Origin: Carboxylicivirga agarovorans
Lineage (GTDB): Bacteria; Bacteroidota; Bacteroidia; Bacteroidales; Marinilabiliaceae
DNA length: 64,000 nucleotides
Assembly: GCF_050589845.1 (NCBI RefSeq)
Contig: NZ_JBNGPA010000011.1
Span: 1 to 64,000, forward strand
Direction: 5' to 3'
Position numbers and translations under genes: made by a program
Shown here: positions 48,254 through 57,702 of the stretch, one piece after another
Numbering within the stretch: position 1 is the stretch's first letter
Layout: each line of letters starts with the position of its first letter
Notes under the pieces: model-generated
Databases searched by the model: none
What the model was told of the DNA's origin: nothing
Seen by the model: only the letters and a program-made list of their open reading frames with translations

Positions 48254-48296
48254 AAAAAAAGTCATTGACTGCCACAAGTTGGTTGATGGCTTTTTT
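48254..48296. terminator. Bidirectional terminator between convergent genes
   Basis: An A-run with GTCATTGAC pairs, allowing G-U pairs, with GTTGATGGC and a T-run (48254-48296), lying between the ends of the hydrolase (48234) and the unknown gene (48343). Confidence 0.6.
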
Positions 48297-48342
48297 GTTT
48301 GTTTAGTCCAGGAAAGACATTGTACAAACCAGGTTGTTAATA

Positions 48343-49002
48343 TTATCCGTTCCATTTTACTTCAACAGGTTGGGTAATCCAGTCGTGTTCAAATACTTTT
48401 TGACGCATTGCTTTTAACTCTGGAGCCGGAAACTGACTGTAAAACCGCACAGGAAAACCATCGGGCGTGGTCACAATACAGGCAAGGTCAATCTTGTAGT
48501 GTTTCATGGTATATTCGCGCAGGTATTTTAAGGGGTAGGCTACTTTCTTCCCAATATCAAGGCCGCTTTCATAGTCGAGCTTTTTAAAGCTGATGGTTTC
48601 TTCCTTGTAGGCACAACAGCTCAATACCGGTACCAGGCGCTGTGCCATGGTATTACAAGTTTCATCGTCGTACAGCTCATTGTCGCTCTTATCCTTTTTC
48701 TTATTGTCAATGGCTTTCAAACACTCAAGCGTAGCAGCGTAGTTGATATTACCTGCATCAAAGGTATTAACAATACTCTCCAGCATTTTAATGGCTATGT
48801 GATAAGGCCAGTTACGGTTGTCAAGCACATGAACTGGCCAGTGTGCCACACGTTTAAAATGATAGTGTTTACGCCTGGTGTCCACGTGGTAATCAACTGC
48901 CCAGGTTATCTCTTCCTCGGTCAGGGCATTAATATCACTTCTGAAATTATATGGGTTTTTGAAGGAATAGGTGTCCTTACCAACCCTTTTCCACTGGAGC
49001 AT
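48343..49002 (-). CDS. Conserved-looking protein of unknown function
   Basis: 219 aa, no signal peptide or membrane helix. It has several unusual clusters: YHVDTRRKHYHFKRVAHWPV near residue 38, CAYKEE near 130, and TPDGFPVRFYSQFPAP near 180. It is rich in His and Tyr and probably cytoplasmic. I do not recognise the family. It stands alone, convergent with the hydrolase and divergent from the DUF3179 gene. Confidence 0.75.
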   Translation of the reverse strand: MLQWKRVGKDTYSFKNPYNFRSDINALTEEEITWAVDYHVDTRRKHYHFKRVAHWPVHVLDNRNWPYHIAIKMLESIVNTFDAGNINYAATLECLKAIDNKKKDKSDNELYDDETCNTMAQRLVPVLSCCAYKEETISFKKLDYESGLDIGKKVAYPLKYLREYTMKHYKIDLACIVTTPDGFPVRFYSQFPAPELKAMRQKVFEHDWITQPVEVKWNG

Positions 49003-49248
49003 ATCGACTACTTATTTGTTGTGCAAGTTTACAATTTTTGAATTAAGTAGGCAATTGTAAAGGGTTTTTCAGGACTTCTTTAAGCATCATCACCAATAAA
49101 TAATTCAGATACAGGTTTGTGACTGTGTTTCTTAATTATCGGGAGCAATGAACATGTACCTTGTTTTTTTTATTTCTATTAAAAGGAAACCGTTTGTCAG
49201 GAGTGATGTTTTGACACGTCTAATCCGGTATGTTATAAAAAGAAAACC

Positions 49249-50247
49249 ATGAAAATATCAGTTTATCTGCTTTTGTCCATTTTGCTAATTGGGTGTGGTA
49301 GTGATGATTTGGACAGGCTAAGAGACGCGAATCAATCAAATGATCAGGAATGGCTGGTTGATACTTTAAAGATGACAGGTACTACCATTATAAACCCTTT
49401 TCCTTTTGCTACCAATATAAGGTATGAACTTGTATCAGAATTAACTGATATGCCTGATTATGAAGAAGTAGTGGTTTTTAAAATAGCCGGTAGAATATAT
49501 GTTTATCCTCTTAATAAATTAGGTATTGAGGTAATAAATGATAGTTATAATGGCATATATTTCACTGTTACCTACTGCCCTAAAACAAAAACTACCTATG
49601 TGATAGACAGGTTGATTAATGAAAAGGTACATAGGTTTGCAGCTTCAGGACTGTTGTATGCCGATAATCTGGTTTATTACGATTTGGAGACAGAAAGTCT
49701 CTGGTCACAAATGTATTTCAGGTGTGTACATGGTGTCTATATTCGTCAATCTCCCTCTTTTATTAATTCATTCAGGACGCAGTTCGGAACAGTTAAAGAC
49801 TATTTTCCTGAAGGGTATTGCCTAATTGATTACGATATGGATAAAACACTGACCAGCCAATCTTCACTTAAAAGTGATTATATAAGTGGAGACATGGTAT
49901 TCGGACTGATCAAGCACGATTCGCCCAAAGCAGATGGGGTAAGTGTTTTAAACCTTGATCAGTTAAACGGAACACAGGCTTTTGTTGAAAGTGATCAGAT
50001 ATTACTATTTAGCGAGGAGTTTAATTATACCGTTGCATTTTATAATGAAGCTAGCCTGCAGTTTACGGTTACCAACCAATTTCCAGTTGTTTTAAGTGAC
50101 AATGAAGGTAATAACTGGGATGTATTTGGTAGTGCTGTTGATGGTACCAGAAAGGGACAAGAGCTCGAGGGGGCTGAGTCATTTTTGGCATCCTGGTGGG
50201 CGTGGCAGGGTATTTACGAATCATTTAACTTTATTGATGAACCGTGA
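49249..50247 (+). CDS. DUF3179 domain lipoprotein
   Basis: 332 aa. Lipobox LIGC (Cys16). The body follows the DUF3179 pattern: INDSYNGIYFTVTYCPKTKT (near 100-120), then FAASGLLYADNLVYYDLETE and SLWSQMYF (about 135-160), and a tail W-x-VFGSAVDGTRKGQELEG with a closing WWAWQ. The usual CxxC-like site is reduced to a single Cys in YCPKTK, so thiol chemistry is unlikely in this copy. Family function is not established. It is followed by an outer-membrane barrel gene 50 bases away, so they probably form an operon. Confidence 0.88.
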   Translation: MKISVYLLLSILLIGCGSDDLDRLRDANQSNDQEWLVDTLKMTGTTIINPFPFATNIRYELVSELTDMPDYEEVVVFKIAGRIYVYPLNKLGIEVINDSYNGIYFTVTYCPKTKTTYVIDRLINEKVHRFAASGLLYADNLVYYDLETESLWSQMYFRCVHGVYIRQSPSFINSFRTQFGTVKDYFPEGYCLIDYDMDKTLTSQSSLKSDYISGDMVFGLIKHDSPKADGVSVLNLDQLNGTQAFVESDQILLFSEEFNYTVAFYNEASLQFTVTNQFPVVLSDNEGNNWDVFGSAVDGTRKGQELEGAESFLASWWAWQGIYESFNFIDEP

Positions 50248-50297
50248 TTGGAAAACCTCATTATAGGCATTAGAGACCGAGCTATAATCTTTTAACT

Positions 50298-51206
50298 ATG
50301 AAACATTATCTGACCATTCTTTTTGTTCTTACTTTATTTACAGTGCCATTTCATTCTGCCTGTAGCCAAGGCTGCAGTGATGCCGGGTTTTGTACCATTC
50401 ACAGCATAAAGCCTGTGTTAGGTGATTCGTTAAAAAGCAGGAATAATACATTCAAGGCTGGTGTTTCATACGGATCTGCACAGTATAATGTGTCTGTTGT
50501 TACGCCTTACCTGGAGTATATCTATCACTTCAGGCATGTGGCATTGAGCGCTAAGTTACTGATGGGGATCAGGAGTGGTGACCTGGGTACGACAAGTGGT
50601 TTGGCTGATGTTATTCTGACTTCATCATGGAACTTAAATGAAAAACTGCAGCTGGTGGGAGGAGTCAAGCTTCCGTTCAATAAGGCAGACCAGGCAGCTG
50701 GAGGACTGCCATTGCCCATGTCTTACCAAACGAGTTTGGGAACCTATGATTTGATCACCGGAGCAAGCTGGAGGATGAAGAAACTGACCTTAACAGCAGC
50801 CTGGCAGCATCCACTCACACAAAATGACAATGCTTTTCTTTTTGATGATTATCCCGATGGAATACTTAGTGACCCTTATATATCAACCAATGGGTATGAA
50901 AGAAAAGGAGATGTATTGCTTCGGATTACGCACAGGTCATCCATAGGGGAGAAGTGGACCCTGCTCTCAAGTGTTTTACCCATATACCACCTCGGTAATG
51001 ATAGCTATCAAGATAGAGACGGCAATGAAGTTACCATTGAAAAGTCAAAGGGCTTAACCTTGAATCTGAATGTATTTTTTAATTACCACCTATCATCCAA
51101 TACAGCTTTGGAATTTAGTTTGGGAGCGCCTGTTATTGCCCGAGAAAACCGTCCTGATGGACTAAGTCAGTTTTCATTAGGTGTTGAGTATGTAGTGCGA
51201 TTTTAG
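50298..51206 (+). CDS. Outer-membrane beta-barrel protein
   Basis: 302 aa. After the signal peptide (ending about residue 22) the mature N-terminus has Cys-containing GCSDAGFCTIHSIK. The rest shows regularly spaced amphipathic strands and ends in the aromatic strand FSLGVEYVVRF typical of outer-membrane barrels. Phrases such as GGVKLPFNKADQ resemble transporters of the phenol-degradation meta-pathway (MetA-like) family; this is tentative. It lies in tandem with the DUF3179 lipoprotein. Confidence 0.82.
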   Translation: MKHYLTILFVLTLFTVPFHSACSQGCSDAGFCTIHSIKPVLGDSLKSRNNTFKAGVSYGSAQYNVSVVTPYLEYIYHFRHVALSAKLLMGIRSGDLGTTSGLADVILTSSWNLNEKLQLVGGVKLPFNKADQAAGGLPLPMSYQTSLGTYDLITGASWRMKKLTLTAAWQHPLTQNDNAFLFDDYPDGILSDPYISTNGYERKGDVLLRITHRSSIGEKWTLLSSVLPIYHLGNDSYQDRDGNEVTIEKSKGLTLNLNVFFNYHLSSNTALEFSLGAPVIARENRPDGLSQFSLGVEYVVRF

Positions 51207-51333
51207 CGGCCTGGAAAAGGCTTTTAATGTTCATCAATCTTCCAAGCCATCATCAGACCAAGGTTGAGTTAAGAAGCACAAATCTTTGTGTAGAATCGAA
51301 AGGAGTGGTAAATTGAGCTCATAACCCAAGCAG

Positions 51334-52122
51334 ATGATTATGAGCAATGCCATTCAAATTATAGATTTAACACCCGATAATATTGCAGATTATGGCGTAT
51401 GTGGCTACAAAGATGTGAAGAAGCACAAAGAGCTACGAAATAAAATTGAGTGGTTTAAAACCTACCATAGTAAGGGTTTGAAGATAAAAGCACTTATTTC
51501 AGAAAACGGAAGTTACCAGGGAATGCTCGAGTATCTGCCGGGAGAGTTGGCTCACAGACCTGTTAACGCCAGCGATTACCTGTTTATACATTGTATCTTT
51601 GTTGGTTTTAATAAGGAGTTCAAAGGAAAAGGCTATGCATCGGCACTGATTGAAGAATGCATCAATGATGCGAAACTTCAGAAAAAGAAAGGTGTGGCGG
51701 TGGTTACACGTAAAGGCTCATTTATGTCAGATAAGTCGGTATTTTTAAAGAACGGATTTACATTGGCAGACTCTGTTAAACCTGACTTTGAATTATTGGT
51801 TTACAAGTTTGATCCCGGTTTTCCCAATCCAGGTTTTAAAGCATCAATAATTAACAATGTGAAGCAGTATGAGAATGGATTAACAATTCTTCGTTCAGCC
51901 CAGTGTCCTTATACCGAGAAGAACGTCAACGCTATCATTGAAACAGCTCAGCAAAAATACAAGCTAAATGCCCGTTTGGTAGATATGAAAGATGCAATGG
52001 CAGTACAGGCAAGCCCCTGTGCCTTTGGAACATTTTGTATAGTATACAATGGCCGGGTTATTAGTCACCATCCGATAAGTAATAAGCGCTTTGAAAATAT
52101 AATGAATAAAATTATCAATTAA
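51334..52122 (+). CDS. GNAT acetyltransferase with C-terminal YoaP domain
   Basis: 262 aa. The N-terminal half is a GNAT fold with an acetyl-CoA-binding segment (FKGKGYASALIEECINDAKL, about 92-111). The C-terminal ~90 residues match the YoaP-like domain, with a CPYTEKN motif (about residue 190) and PCAFGTFCIVYNGRVISHHP. The two-Cys region hints at thiol-linked or ligand-sensing chemistry, but no substrate is known. The start at 51334 (ATG-ATT-ATG) may be two codons too long; 51340 is equally plausible. Confidence 0.92.
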   Translation: MIMSNAIQIIDLTPDNIADYGVCGYKDVKKHKELRNKIEWFKTYHSKGLKIKALISENGSYQGMLEYLPGELAHRPVNASDYLFIHCIFVGFNKEFKGKGYASALIEECINDAKLQKKKGVAVVTRKGSFMSDKSVFLKNGFTLADSVKPDFELLVYKFDPGFPNPGFKASIINNVKQYENGLTILRSAQCPYTEKNVNAIIETAQQKYKLNARLVDMKDAMAVQASPCAFGTFCIVYNGRVISHHPISNKRFENIMNKIIN

Positions 52123-52198
52123 TATTTCACAAGCGGGGAGAGGCAGCTTTGAAGCCAGGTTTGATAATCATCGTTACGCACACATGTTTCTCTGTATT

Positions 52199-54088
52199 TT
52201 AACTCTTCTTATGCGGCAGAGTAAAGTAAAAGTCAGAGCCTACACCCGGTTCACTTTCAACCCATATCTCACCGCCTAATATCTCCACCATTTTCTTCGA
52301 AATGGCCAGTCCCAGTCCTGCTCCATCATTGATTGAGCTATCGTTACTAACCTGCCAGAATGGTTTAAATATTGATGCCTGATCTTTCGTGCTGATGCCT
52401 ATACCAGTGTCAGATACCTGAAACAGAATAGTATCGTTTTCGATTCTGAATTTAACTTCAACTGTACCTTCGCTCGTGTATTTAATAGCGTTTGAAATAA
52501 GGTTGTTTAGTATGCGTTTGAGCAAAAGTATATCAGAGGTGATAGTGGTCTCTTCTTTATTTTCACAAGCATTAACCAGGTTAACATTATTTCGGGTACT
52601 GTATGAGAAAAAGCCCATACATTCGCTGATAACCTTGTTAACCGGGAATCTTACCAGGTGAGGCTTTGTGATGCCTGAATCCATTTTCGCAACTTCTATA
52701 ATGCTGTTTAATATGGCCAGCAGTTGGTTGCCATTTTCTATAATGATACCCGAATAGTTCTTAAGGATTTCATCATCTTGTAATTCATTTTCCAGCAACT
52801 GGGCAAAGCCCATTATGCTATTCATCGGTGTTCTTATCTCATGACTGATATTGGCCATAAAAGCTTTAGTCAGCTTTTCACTTTCCGACGCCTTTTCCAT
52901 GGCTGTTTTTAGCTCTTTGTTAATACTTTTGAGCTGAATCTTATCGTTCTCAAGATCGGCATTGGCCTTGTTAAGACGGCTAATTGTTAATGATAGTTGC
53001 TTTTGCATACTATCAAACTCCTTAGCCAGGTGACCAATTTCATCATCCCGCTCAATGAGCTTGTTTTTAACCGGGCTGTTAAGCTTCGAATCAGCTATTC
53101 GCTTGGTTAGCAATGCCAGGTGTTCAATGGGTCGTGATATATTTTTGGCCAGAAGGGTTGATATGACGATGGTTAATATAAACACCAGTATCGTCAGCCA
53201 AATGGTGTTAATTGCAATAACATTAACTATACCAAGCAAATCATCTTGCGGTATGACCATTACCACCCTGTAATCGGTTGAACCCATAAGCATGCTGGCC
53301 AGCTCGTATTTTTCATTTCTGAAGTTAACCTCTCTTATTATCTGTTCTCTTGACCCTGATAATAATCCCGATACAACATCCTGATCAAATAAGGCATAAA
53401 GGTTTTTATTGATCTCATTAGTTCTTTCCGATAAAAGGATTTTACCTTTGTTGTCAACCAGCCACAGGTGTGCATTTTCTGAGGGTTTATTCTTTTTGAA
53501 CTGCTCTATCAGGACGGATGGATTGATGCCAACACCAGCTACACCAATTGGGGCATCGGGACTACCCATTAGTACATTGACAAAAAGCATGGTTTGATTG
53601 AGAATACTGTTCGAGTCAAAATTAAGCGTGCTTTTTCGCTGACTTCTGATTGTGGTGAAAAACCAACTGTCATCCGGATCTTCTTCAGTTACGATGTCAA
53701 GCAGTTTAAAATTCTCGCACCAGTATTCATTTGTTGAGTTATTAACAGCAAAAATAGTAGGGTAACCCAGCTCTTTGTGGATGTAATCAAGTTTTTTTAG
53801 TGCAATTTCTTTAGTTTTAGGATTTACCTTTACGCTTGTGAACCATTCAGTTAAAGCCGGGTCGTCAGCCAATGCTTCAGATGTTTCAATGGCCTTTTCA
53901 AGTGTAATCAGTAGCTCGCTTTGGTGGGCTTTCAAGTCAGTGATCAGCTGTGTTTTATAGACCTGTTTCATCACGGCACCACGCACTGCGTAATGATGCA
54001 CCCATCCCAGTGCCAAAATGGTTAATGTAGCAAACAGACCGATCGTGAATGTCAGACTGTTTTTTATAGATTTTGGTTTAAACTTCAA
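52199..54088 (-). CDS. Membrane sensor histidine kinase with Cache-type domain
   Basis: 629 aa. TM1 (about 11-31), a periplasmic Cache-like sensing domain (to about 290), TM2 (about 293-315), a HAMP linker with coiled coil (to about 395), HisKA with phospho-acceptor His416 in NISHEIRTP, then HATPase motifs (NLISNAIKYT, DTGIGIS, GAGLGLAISKKM). No receiver domain and no adjacent response regulator, so the partner is elsewhere. It probably senses a small metabolite in the periplasm. Confidence 0.95.
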   Translation of the reverse strand: MKFKPKSIKNSLTFTIGLFATLTILALGWVHHYAVRGAVMKQVYKTQLITDLKAHQSELLITLEKAIETSEALADDPALTEWFTSVKVNPKTKEIALKKLDYIHKELGYPTIFAVNNSTNEYWCENFKLLDIVTEEDPDDSWFFTTIRSQRKSTLNFDSNSILNQTMLFVNVLMGSPDAPIGVAGVGINPSVLIEQFKKNKPSENAHLWLVDNKGKILLSERTNEINKNLYALFDQDVVSGLLSGSREQIIREVNFRNEKYELASMLMGSTDYRVVMVIPQDDLLGIVNVIAINTIWLTILVFILTIVISTLLAKNISRPIEHLALLTKRIADSKLNSPVKNKLIERDDEIGHLAKEFDSMQKQLSLTISRLNKANADLENDKIQLKSINKELKTAMEKASESEKLTKAFMANISHEIRTPMNSIMGFAQLLENELQDDEILKNYSGIIIENGNQLLAILNSIIEVAKMDSGITKPHLVRFPVNKVISECMGFFSYSTRNNVNLVNACENKEETTITSDILLLKRILNNLISNAIKYTSEGTVEVKFRIENDTILFQVSDTGIGISTKDQASIFKPFWQVSNDSSINDGAGLGLAISKKMVEILGGEIWVESEPGVGSDFYFTLPHKKS

Positions 54089-54302
54089 GCTTTCCCTTAT
54101 TTTATTTCATACATTCCTTAACGAATATGCAGATTAAAATCGGCATATACAATGTTTATTGTTCCTAAAAAGCAGTTCAATAATACAGGGTGAGATATAC
54201 GATAATCAAAGGTCATTAGGTTTCAGAAATTTGATAAAAATAATATGAAAGTTTTCAACATAGCTTATGGCAGGGCATGGGGCTTTTTTTCAATAATATA
54301 CT

Positions 54303-54746
54303 CTACTCGTGAGCATGTATTTTCATGTGGTTTTCTTCATGATCTATCGCTACCCAAACAATTAATATGGCAATGGCGGCCAAGCCAATGATCGTAAGTG
54401 GTTTTTCTGATTTTCGCACGGTCTTTGAGTAATGATCCACCTCGCTTTTGTCTATTAATACATGTACGAACTCCTGATCAGTTTGTTCAATGCCTACCTT
54501 GTTGGCAAAGATGGTGACACTCTTTTTGCCTATTGCTTCTTTTTCAGTTAAAGTGGCTTTGGCTGAATAATAGCTGGTAAAATCCTGGATAGAATCAAGA
54601 GCATAATAGCGCTTGTCAACATGCAAATAGACCGATCTGGCTTTGTCTACACCTTTGTTTGTGCAGGTAACCTCTTTATATCCTGAGCAACTATACAAGA
54701 GTATAGAAAACGAGAGCAGTATGGATGTCAGACGTTTTAAAAGCAT
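54303..54746 (-). CDS. Small lipoprotein with C-terminal membrane helix
   Basis: 147 aa. Lipobox LYSC (Cys20), a short soluble domain (about 25-108) and a hydrophobic helix (about 115-134; LTIIGLAAIAILIVWVAI) before a His/Glu-rich tail (DHEENHMKIHAHE). The tail could bind metal, but no partner genes support this. Unknown function. It is divergent from the alpha/beta-hydrolase gene. Confidence 0.7.
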   Translation of the reverse strand: MLLKRLTSILLSFSILLYSCSGYKEVTCTNKGVDKARSVYLHVDKRYYALDSIQDFTSYYSAKATLTEKEAIGKKSVTIFANKVGIEQTDQEFVHVLIDKSEVDHYSKTVRKSEKPLTIIGLAAIAILIVWVAIDHEENHMKIHAHE

Positions 54747-54954
54747 ATAAAATGTACTATTCAGATAAAAGTTACAACTTAATTGGTAGTAATGTCAAAG
54801 GGTAATAGCATACTGTTTAATATGGAAGATTGGCTTGTTCACTCTGAGCTTTAGACCTGCAATTCATTTTCTTTTAAAAAAAAATCAACTTTTCTGTAAC
54901 GCTCATAGTGTTTCTGAATCCTTAGGAAAATCGAATCAATTAAATCTAAACGAA

Positions 54955-55797
54955 ATGAGAACATTGAAACAATTAACATTAAGTCTGATTCTATTTATTG
55001 CAACAGTTAGTTTATCAGCAGGCGAATTCAATATTAAAGTCGAGAAAATGGGGCAGGGAAGACCTGTGGTCTTTTTACCCGGATTTACATGTCCTGGCGA
55101 TGTGTGGCATGAAATAGCAAAGCCATTAACAGATAATTACGAATGTCACCTGGTGTCATATCCCGGTTTTAATGGTATTGCCGCACCTGACACATTATGG
55201 TATCAAACGGTGATTAACAGTTTAAAGGAGTACATTACAAATGAGCTGCATGAGAAGCCAATTGTAATTGGTCATAGTGTTGGAGGCTTGTTTGCTATGC
55301 AACTGGCCATTGATGACAGTAAGGTGTATGAACGCTTAATTTTGGTTGATGCTCTTACGTGTATGGCAAGTGTAATGATGCCTGGAGTAGCACTTGAGAA
55401 TATCACTTACGACTCGCCGTATAATCAAAATATGATGGCCATGGATGATGAACAATTTGCCGGGATGGCAAATAATATGGCGGGATACATGACTCTAAAA
55501 CAGGATAAGAAGAGTATAATAGCTGATTGGATAAAGCAAGCCGACAGACAAACCTATGTGTATGGATATACCGAGATACTTAAGTTGGATTTGCGAAAGC
55601 AGGTGGAAGCAATAAAGGTACCGGTTTTGGTTCTGGCAGCTGTTCCCTTTAATCTTGAGCAGACAAAACAAATTATGGCTGACCAGTATGCCCTGATTGG
55701 CGATAAAAGAATTGAATATATCGAAAACTCAGGTCATTTTATCATGTTTGATCAACCAGAGTGGCTTTCTTTGCAAATTACTTCTTTTATAAATTAA
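54955..55797 (+). CDS. Secreted alpha/beta hydrolase
   Basis: 280 aa from the ATG at 54955, chosen because it begins a signal peptide (MRTLKQLTLSLILFIATVSLSAG); the frame runs 40 codons further upstream with unlikely sequence. The nucleophile elbow GHSVGG has Ser108 and the C-terminal GHF has His261; the acid is probably near LVLAAVPFN. Esterase or lipase-like activity is likely. Its stop is two bases from the ECF sigma start, an unusual but close coupling. Confidence 0.9.
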   Translation: MRTLKQLTLSLILFIATVSLSAGEFNIKVEKMGQGRPVVFLPGFTCPGDVWHEIAKPLTDNYECHLVSYPGFNGIAAPDTLWYQTVINSLKEYITNELHEKPIVIGHSVGGLFAMQLAIDDSKVYERLILVDALTCMASVMMPGVALENITYDSPYNQNMMAMDDEQFAGMANNMAGYMTLKQDKKSIIADWIKQADRQTYVYGYTEILKLDLRKQVEAIKVPVLVLAAVPFNLEQTKQIMADQYALIGDKRIEYIENSGHFIMFDQPEWLSLQITSFIN

Positions 55798-55799
55798 GC

Positions 55800-56294
55800 A
55801 TGCCTGACCAAAACAATTTTGAAACAATATACCGGGATTACTATCCCAAAGTATTCCGCTTATGTGCTGGATATGCTTCAGGGCGGGACGAATGGGCCAG
55901 TGATGTAGCTCAGGAGGTATTTATCACGGTTTGGAGCAAGCTCAAAAGTCTTAAAGATCCCAAGGCACTCCCTGCCTGGATCTATCGAATTACTTTTAAT
56001 ACGTGCATGAAGCGGCTGAAAGATAATAACAAAGACATACAGTCGGCTGACAGTTTACCCGATATTGCTTATTCACCTGAAGAGGCTTCAGAAGCGAATG
56101 AAATGTTGAAAAAGGTTTACCGTGCGCTGGAACACCTGAAAGTGGATGAGAAAAACCTTGTGCTACTCATGCTTGAAGGAGTTGAACATGAAGATATGGC
56201 TGATATCCTGGGACTATCCCGCTCAAACCTTAGAGTTCGTATGCACCGAACAAGAGATAAACTGAAAAAACTAATGGAAAATGAACGACTTTAA
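55800..56294 (+). CDS. ECF-type RNA polymerase sigma factor
   Basis: 164 aa. Region 2 (YRDYYPKVFRLCAGYAS and DVAQEVFITVW) and region 4 (LEGVEHEDMADILGLSRSNL) of the sigma-70 ECF family are clear. I chose the ATG at 55800 over 55761, because the longer start would overlap the hydrolase and add a non-family extension. It overlaps the next gene by 14 bases, so that membrane protein is translationally coupled, as expected of a sigma/anti-sigma pair. Confidence 0.94.
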   Translation: MPDQNNFETIYRDYYPKVFRLCAGYASGRDEWASDVAQEVFITVWSKLKSLKDPKALPAWIYRITFNTCMKRLKDNNKDIQSADSLPDIAYSPEEASEANEMLKKVYRALEHLKVDEKNLVLLMLEGVEHEDMADILGLSRSNLRVRMHRTRDKLKKLMENERL

Positions 56295-56844
56295 CGATAT
56301 ACAAAACATTTGGCAAAACCAGGCCAGACAACCAAAGGTAAGTGCAGAGGAGCTAAACGAAAAAGCTAAGATGCAAAAGCTTACTGCCTTGAAAAAATAC
56401 CTTTATACAATAATCATATTAACCATTGTTAGTGCCGGCATAATGGTACTTTGGTGGTTGACACCCCTGGGGAATGCCGTCAGTGCCGGGTTAAGTATCA
56501 TGTTTTCAGCCCTTATCGTTCGGATAGGATTTGAACTATATTCCTATAATAAAATGAAAGCAATAGATATCAGTGCTGAAACTGAACTTTACCATCAAAA
56601 ATTGAAAGCCTATTATAGGCAGCGTCGGATCTTTGTTACTGTCGTAACTTTTGTGAGCGTATTGCTGTATATCGTTGGTTTTTTGATTATGCTTCCTGTA
56701 TTTAAAGCCACCCTGCCACAATGGTTTTACATTTATATTCTTGTTTTTCTCATTATTGGTATTCCGGTTAGTGCGTATTTATTAATCCGCCATGCTCGCA
56801 GGGAACTCTCTGAATTGAGACGAGTGCTCAGTTTACTTGATTAA
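56281..56844 (+). CDS. Membrane protein, candidate anti-sigma factor
   Basis: 187 aa. A soluble N-terminus of ~38 residues (NDIQNIWQNQARQPKV) precedes four hydrophobic helices (about 40-62, 65-85, 115-138, 148-170). No zinc-binding anti-sigma (ZAS) motif is present, so it would be an atypical anti-sigma factor. The support is positional: it overlaps the ECF sigma gene by 14 bases. It could instead be a sigma-controlled membrane protein. Confidence 0.75.
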   Translation: MNDFNDIQNIWQNQARQPKVSAEELNEKAKMQKLTALKKYLYTIIILTIVSAGIMVLWWLTPLGNAVSAGLSIMFSALIVRIGFELYSYNKMKAIDISAETELYHQKLKAYYRQRRIFVTVVTFVSVLLYIVGFLIMLPVFKATLPQWFYIYILVFLIIGIPVSAYLLIRHARRELSELRRVLSLLD

Positions 56845-57050
56845 ACAATATTTTGTGTCCTTATTTTAATACGAAGCTTCTTTGTGAACATAAATGATTT
56901 GTTAAGTTTACTTCGTACAGTCATTTTTTTATTATTTCGTTAATACATTTCGCTTTTAATTTGTTATGACTAATAAGGCAAAAAAAATGATCAATGAATG
57001 CCTGCTGTTTTCTCAAAAGGATATTCGGTATATAGAGCATTATAGTACTG

Positions 57051-57058
57051 TACTTTTG
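57051..57058 (+). promoter_or_regulatory. Promoter core TACTTTTG of YceI gene
   Basis: Matches TAnnTTTG, 45 bases upstream of the ATG at 57103; no clear -33 element. Confidence 0.4.
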
Positions 57059-57102
57059 TTCAAGTTCAAAGCATAATGGAATATTAAATAAATATAAAAT
57101 AG

Positions 57103-57642
57103 ATGAAACACATAATTTTAATACTAAGCCTTTTAGTCGCTTTTAGCCAGGTTAAATCACAAACAATTAACAGTGACGCCTCTGTGGTGGAGTTTAGTAT
57201 AATTAAGTTCAAATGGAATAAGGTTAAAGGAACTTTCAAAGGAATGCAGGGAGAAGTGTCTTTTGATAAGGATAATTTATCCGAATCACACTTTAATGTA
57301 TCTGTTGATCCGTCGACCGTTAACACAGGTAGTAAAAAGCGTGATAAACATTTAAATACTGAAGACTTTTTTCATGTGGAGAAATATAAAACGATCACTT
57401 TTAAGTCTAAACTAATAAGAAAAGATGGTGAAAGCTATATTGCCGATGGCAGTATGACCATGCATGGGGTTACAAAGGATGTTTCAATTCCATTTACGGT
57501 TGTAACAGCTGGAGATTCCAGCACACTGGAGGGGGAGATAGAAGTGGACCGTTTTGATTACGGGGTCGGCGCAGAAAAGTATAGTGGTACCTTTATGGTC
57601 GGACAAATGGTCAAAGTAAAGATTATTTGTACATTAGAATAA
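57103..57642 (+). CDS. YceI family periplasmic protein
   Basis: 179 aa. A signal peptide ending near residue 20 leads to the lipocalin-like YceI barrel: INSDASVVEFSIIKFKWNKV, FNVSVDPSTVNTGSKKRD, FFHVEKYKTITFKSK and a closing VKVKIICTLE. The family binds polyprenyl-type lipids in the periplasm. It has its own promoter core upstream and a terminator downstream. Confidence 0.92.
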   Translation: MKHIILILSLLVAFSQVKSQTINSDASVVEFSIIKFKWNKVKGTFKGMQGEVSFDKDNLSESHFNVSVDPSTVNTGSKKRDKHLNTEDFFHVEKYKTITFKSKLIRKDGESYIADGSMTMHGVTKDVSIPFTVVTAGDSSTLEGEIEVDRFDYGVGAEKYSGTFMVGQMVKVKIICTLE

Positions 57643-57666
57643 TCAAGCAGAAAGCTGATAAAAATA

Positions 57667-57694
57667 AGGCCGTTTTCGTAACTGAAGACGGCCT
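57667..57694. terminator. Terminator between convergent genes
   Basis: AGGCCGTTTTC and GAAGACGGCCT pair over 11 bases, one of them G-U, with a six-base loop and trailing CTTTCT. It serves the YceI gene and possibly the minus-strand unit ending at 57703. Confidence 0.8.
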
Positions 57695-57702
57695 CTTTCT
57701 AT

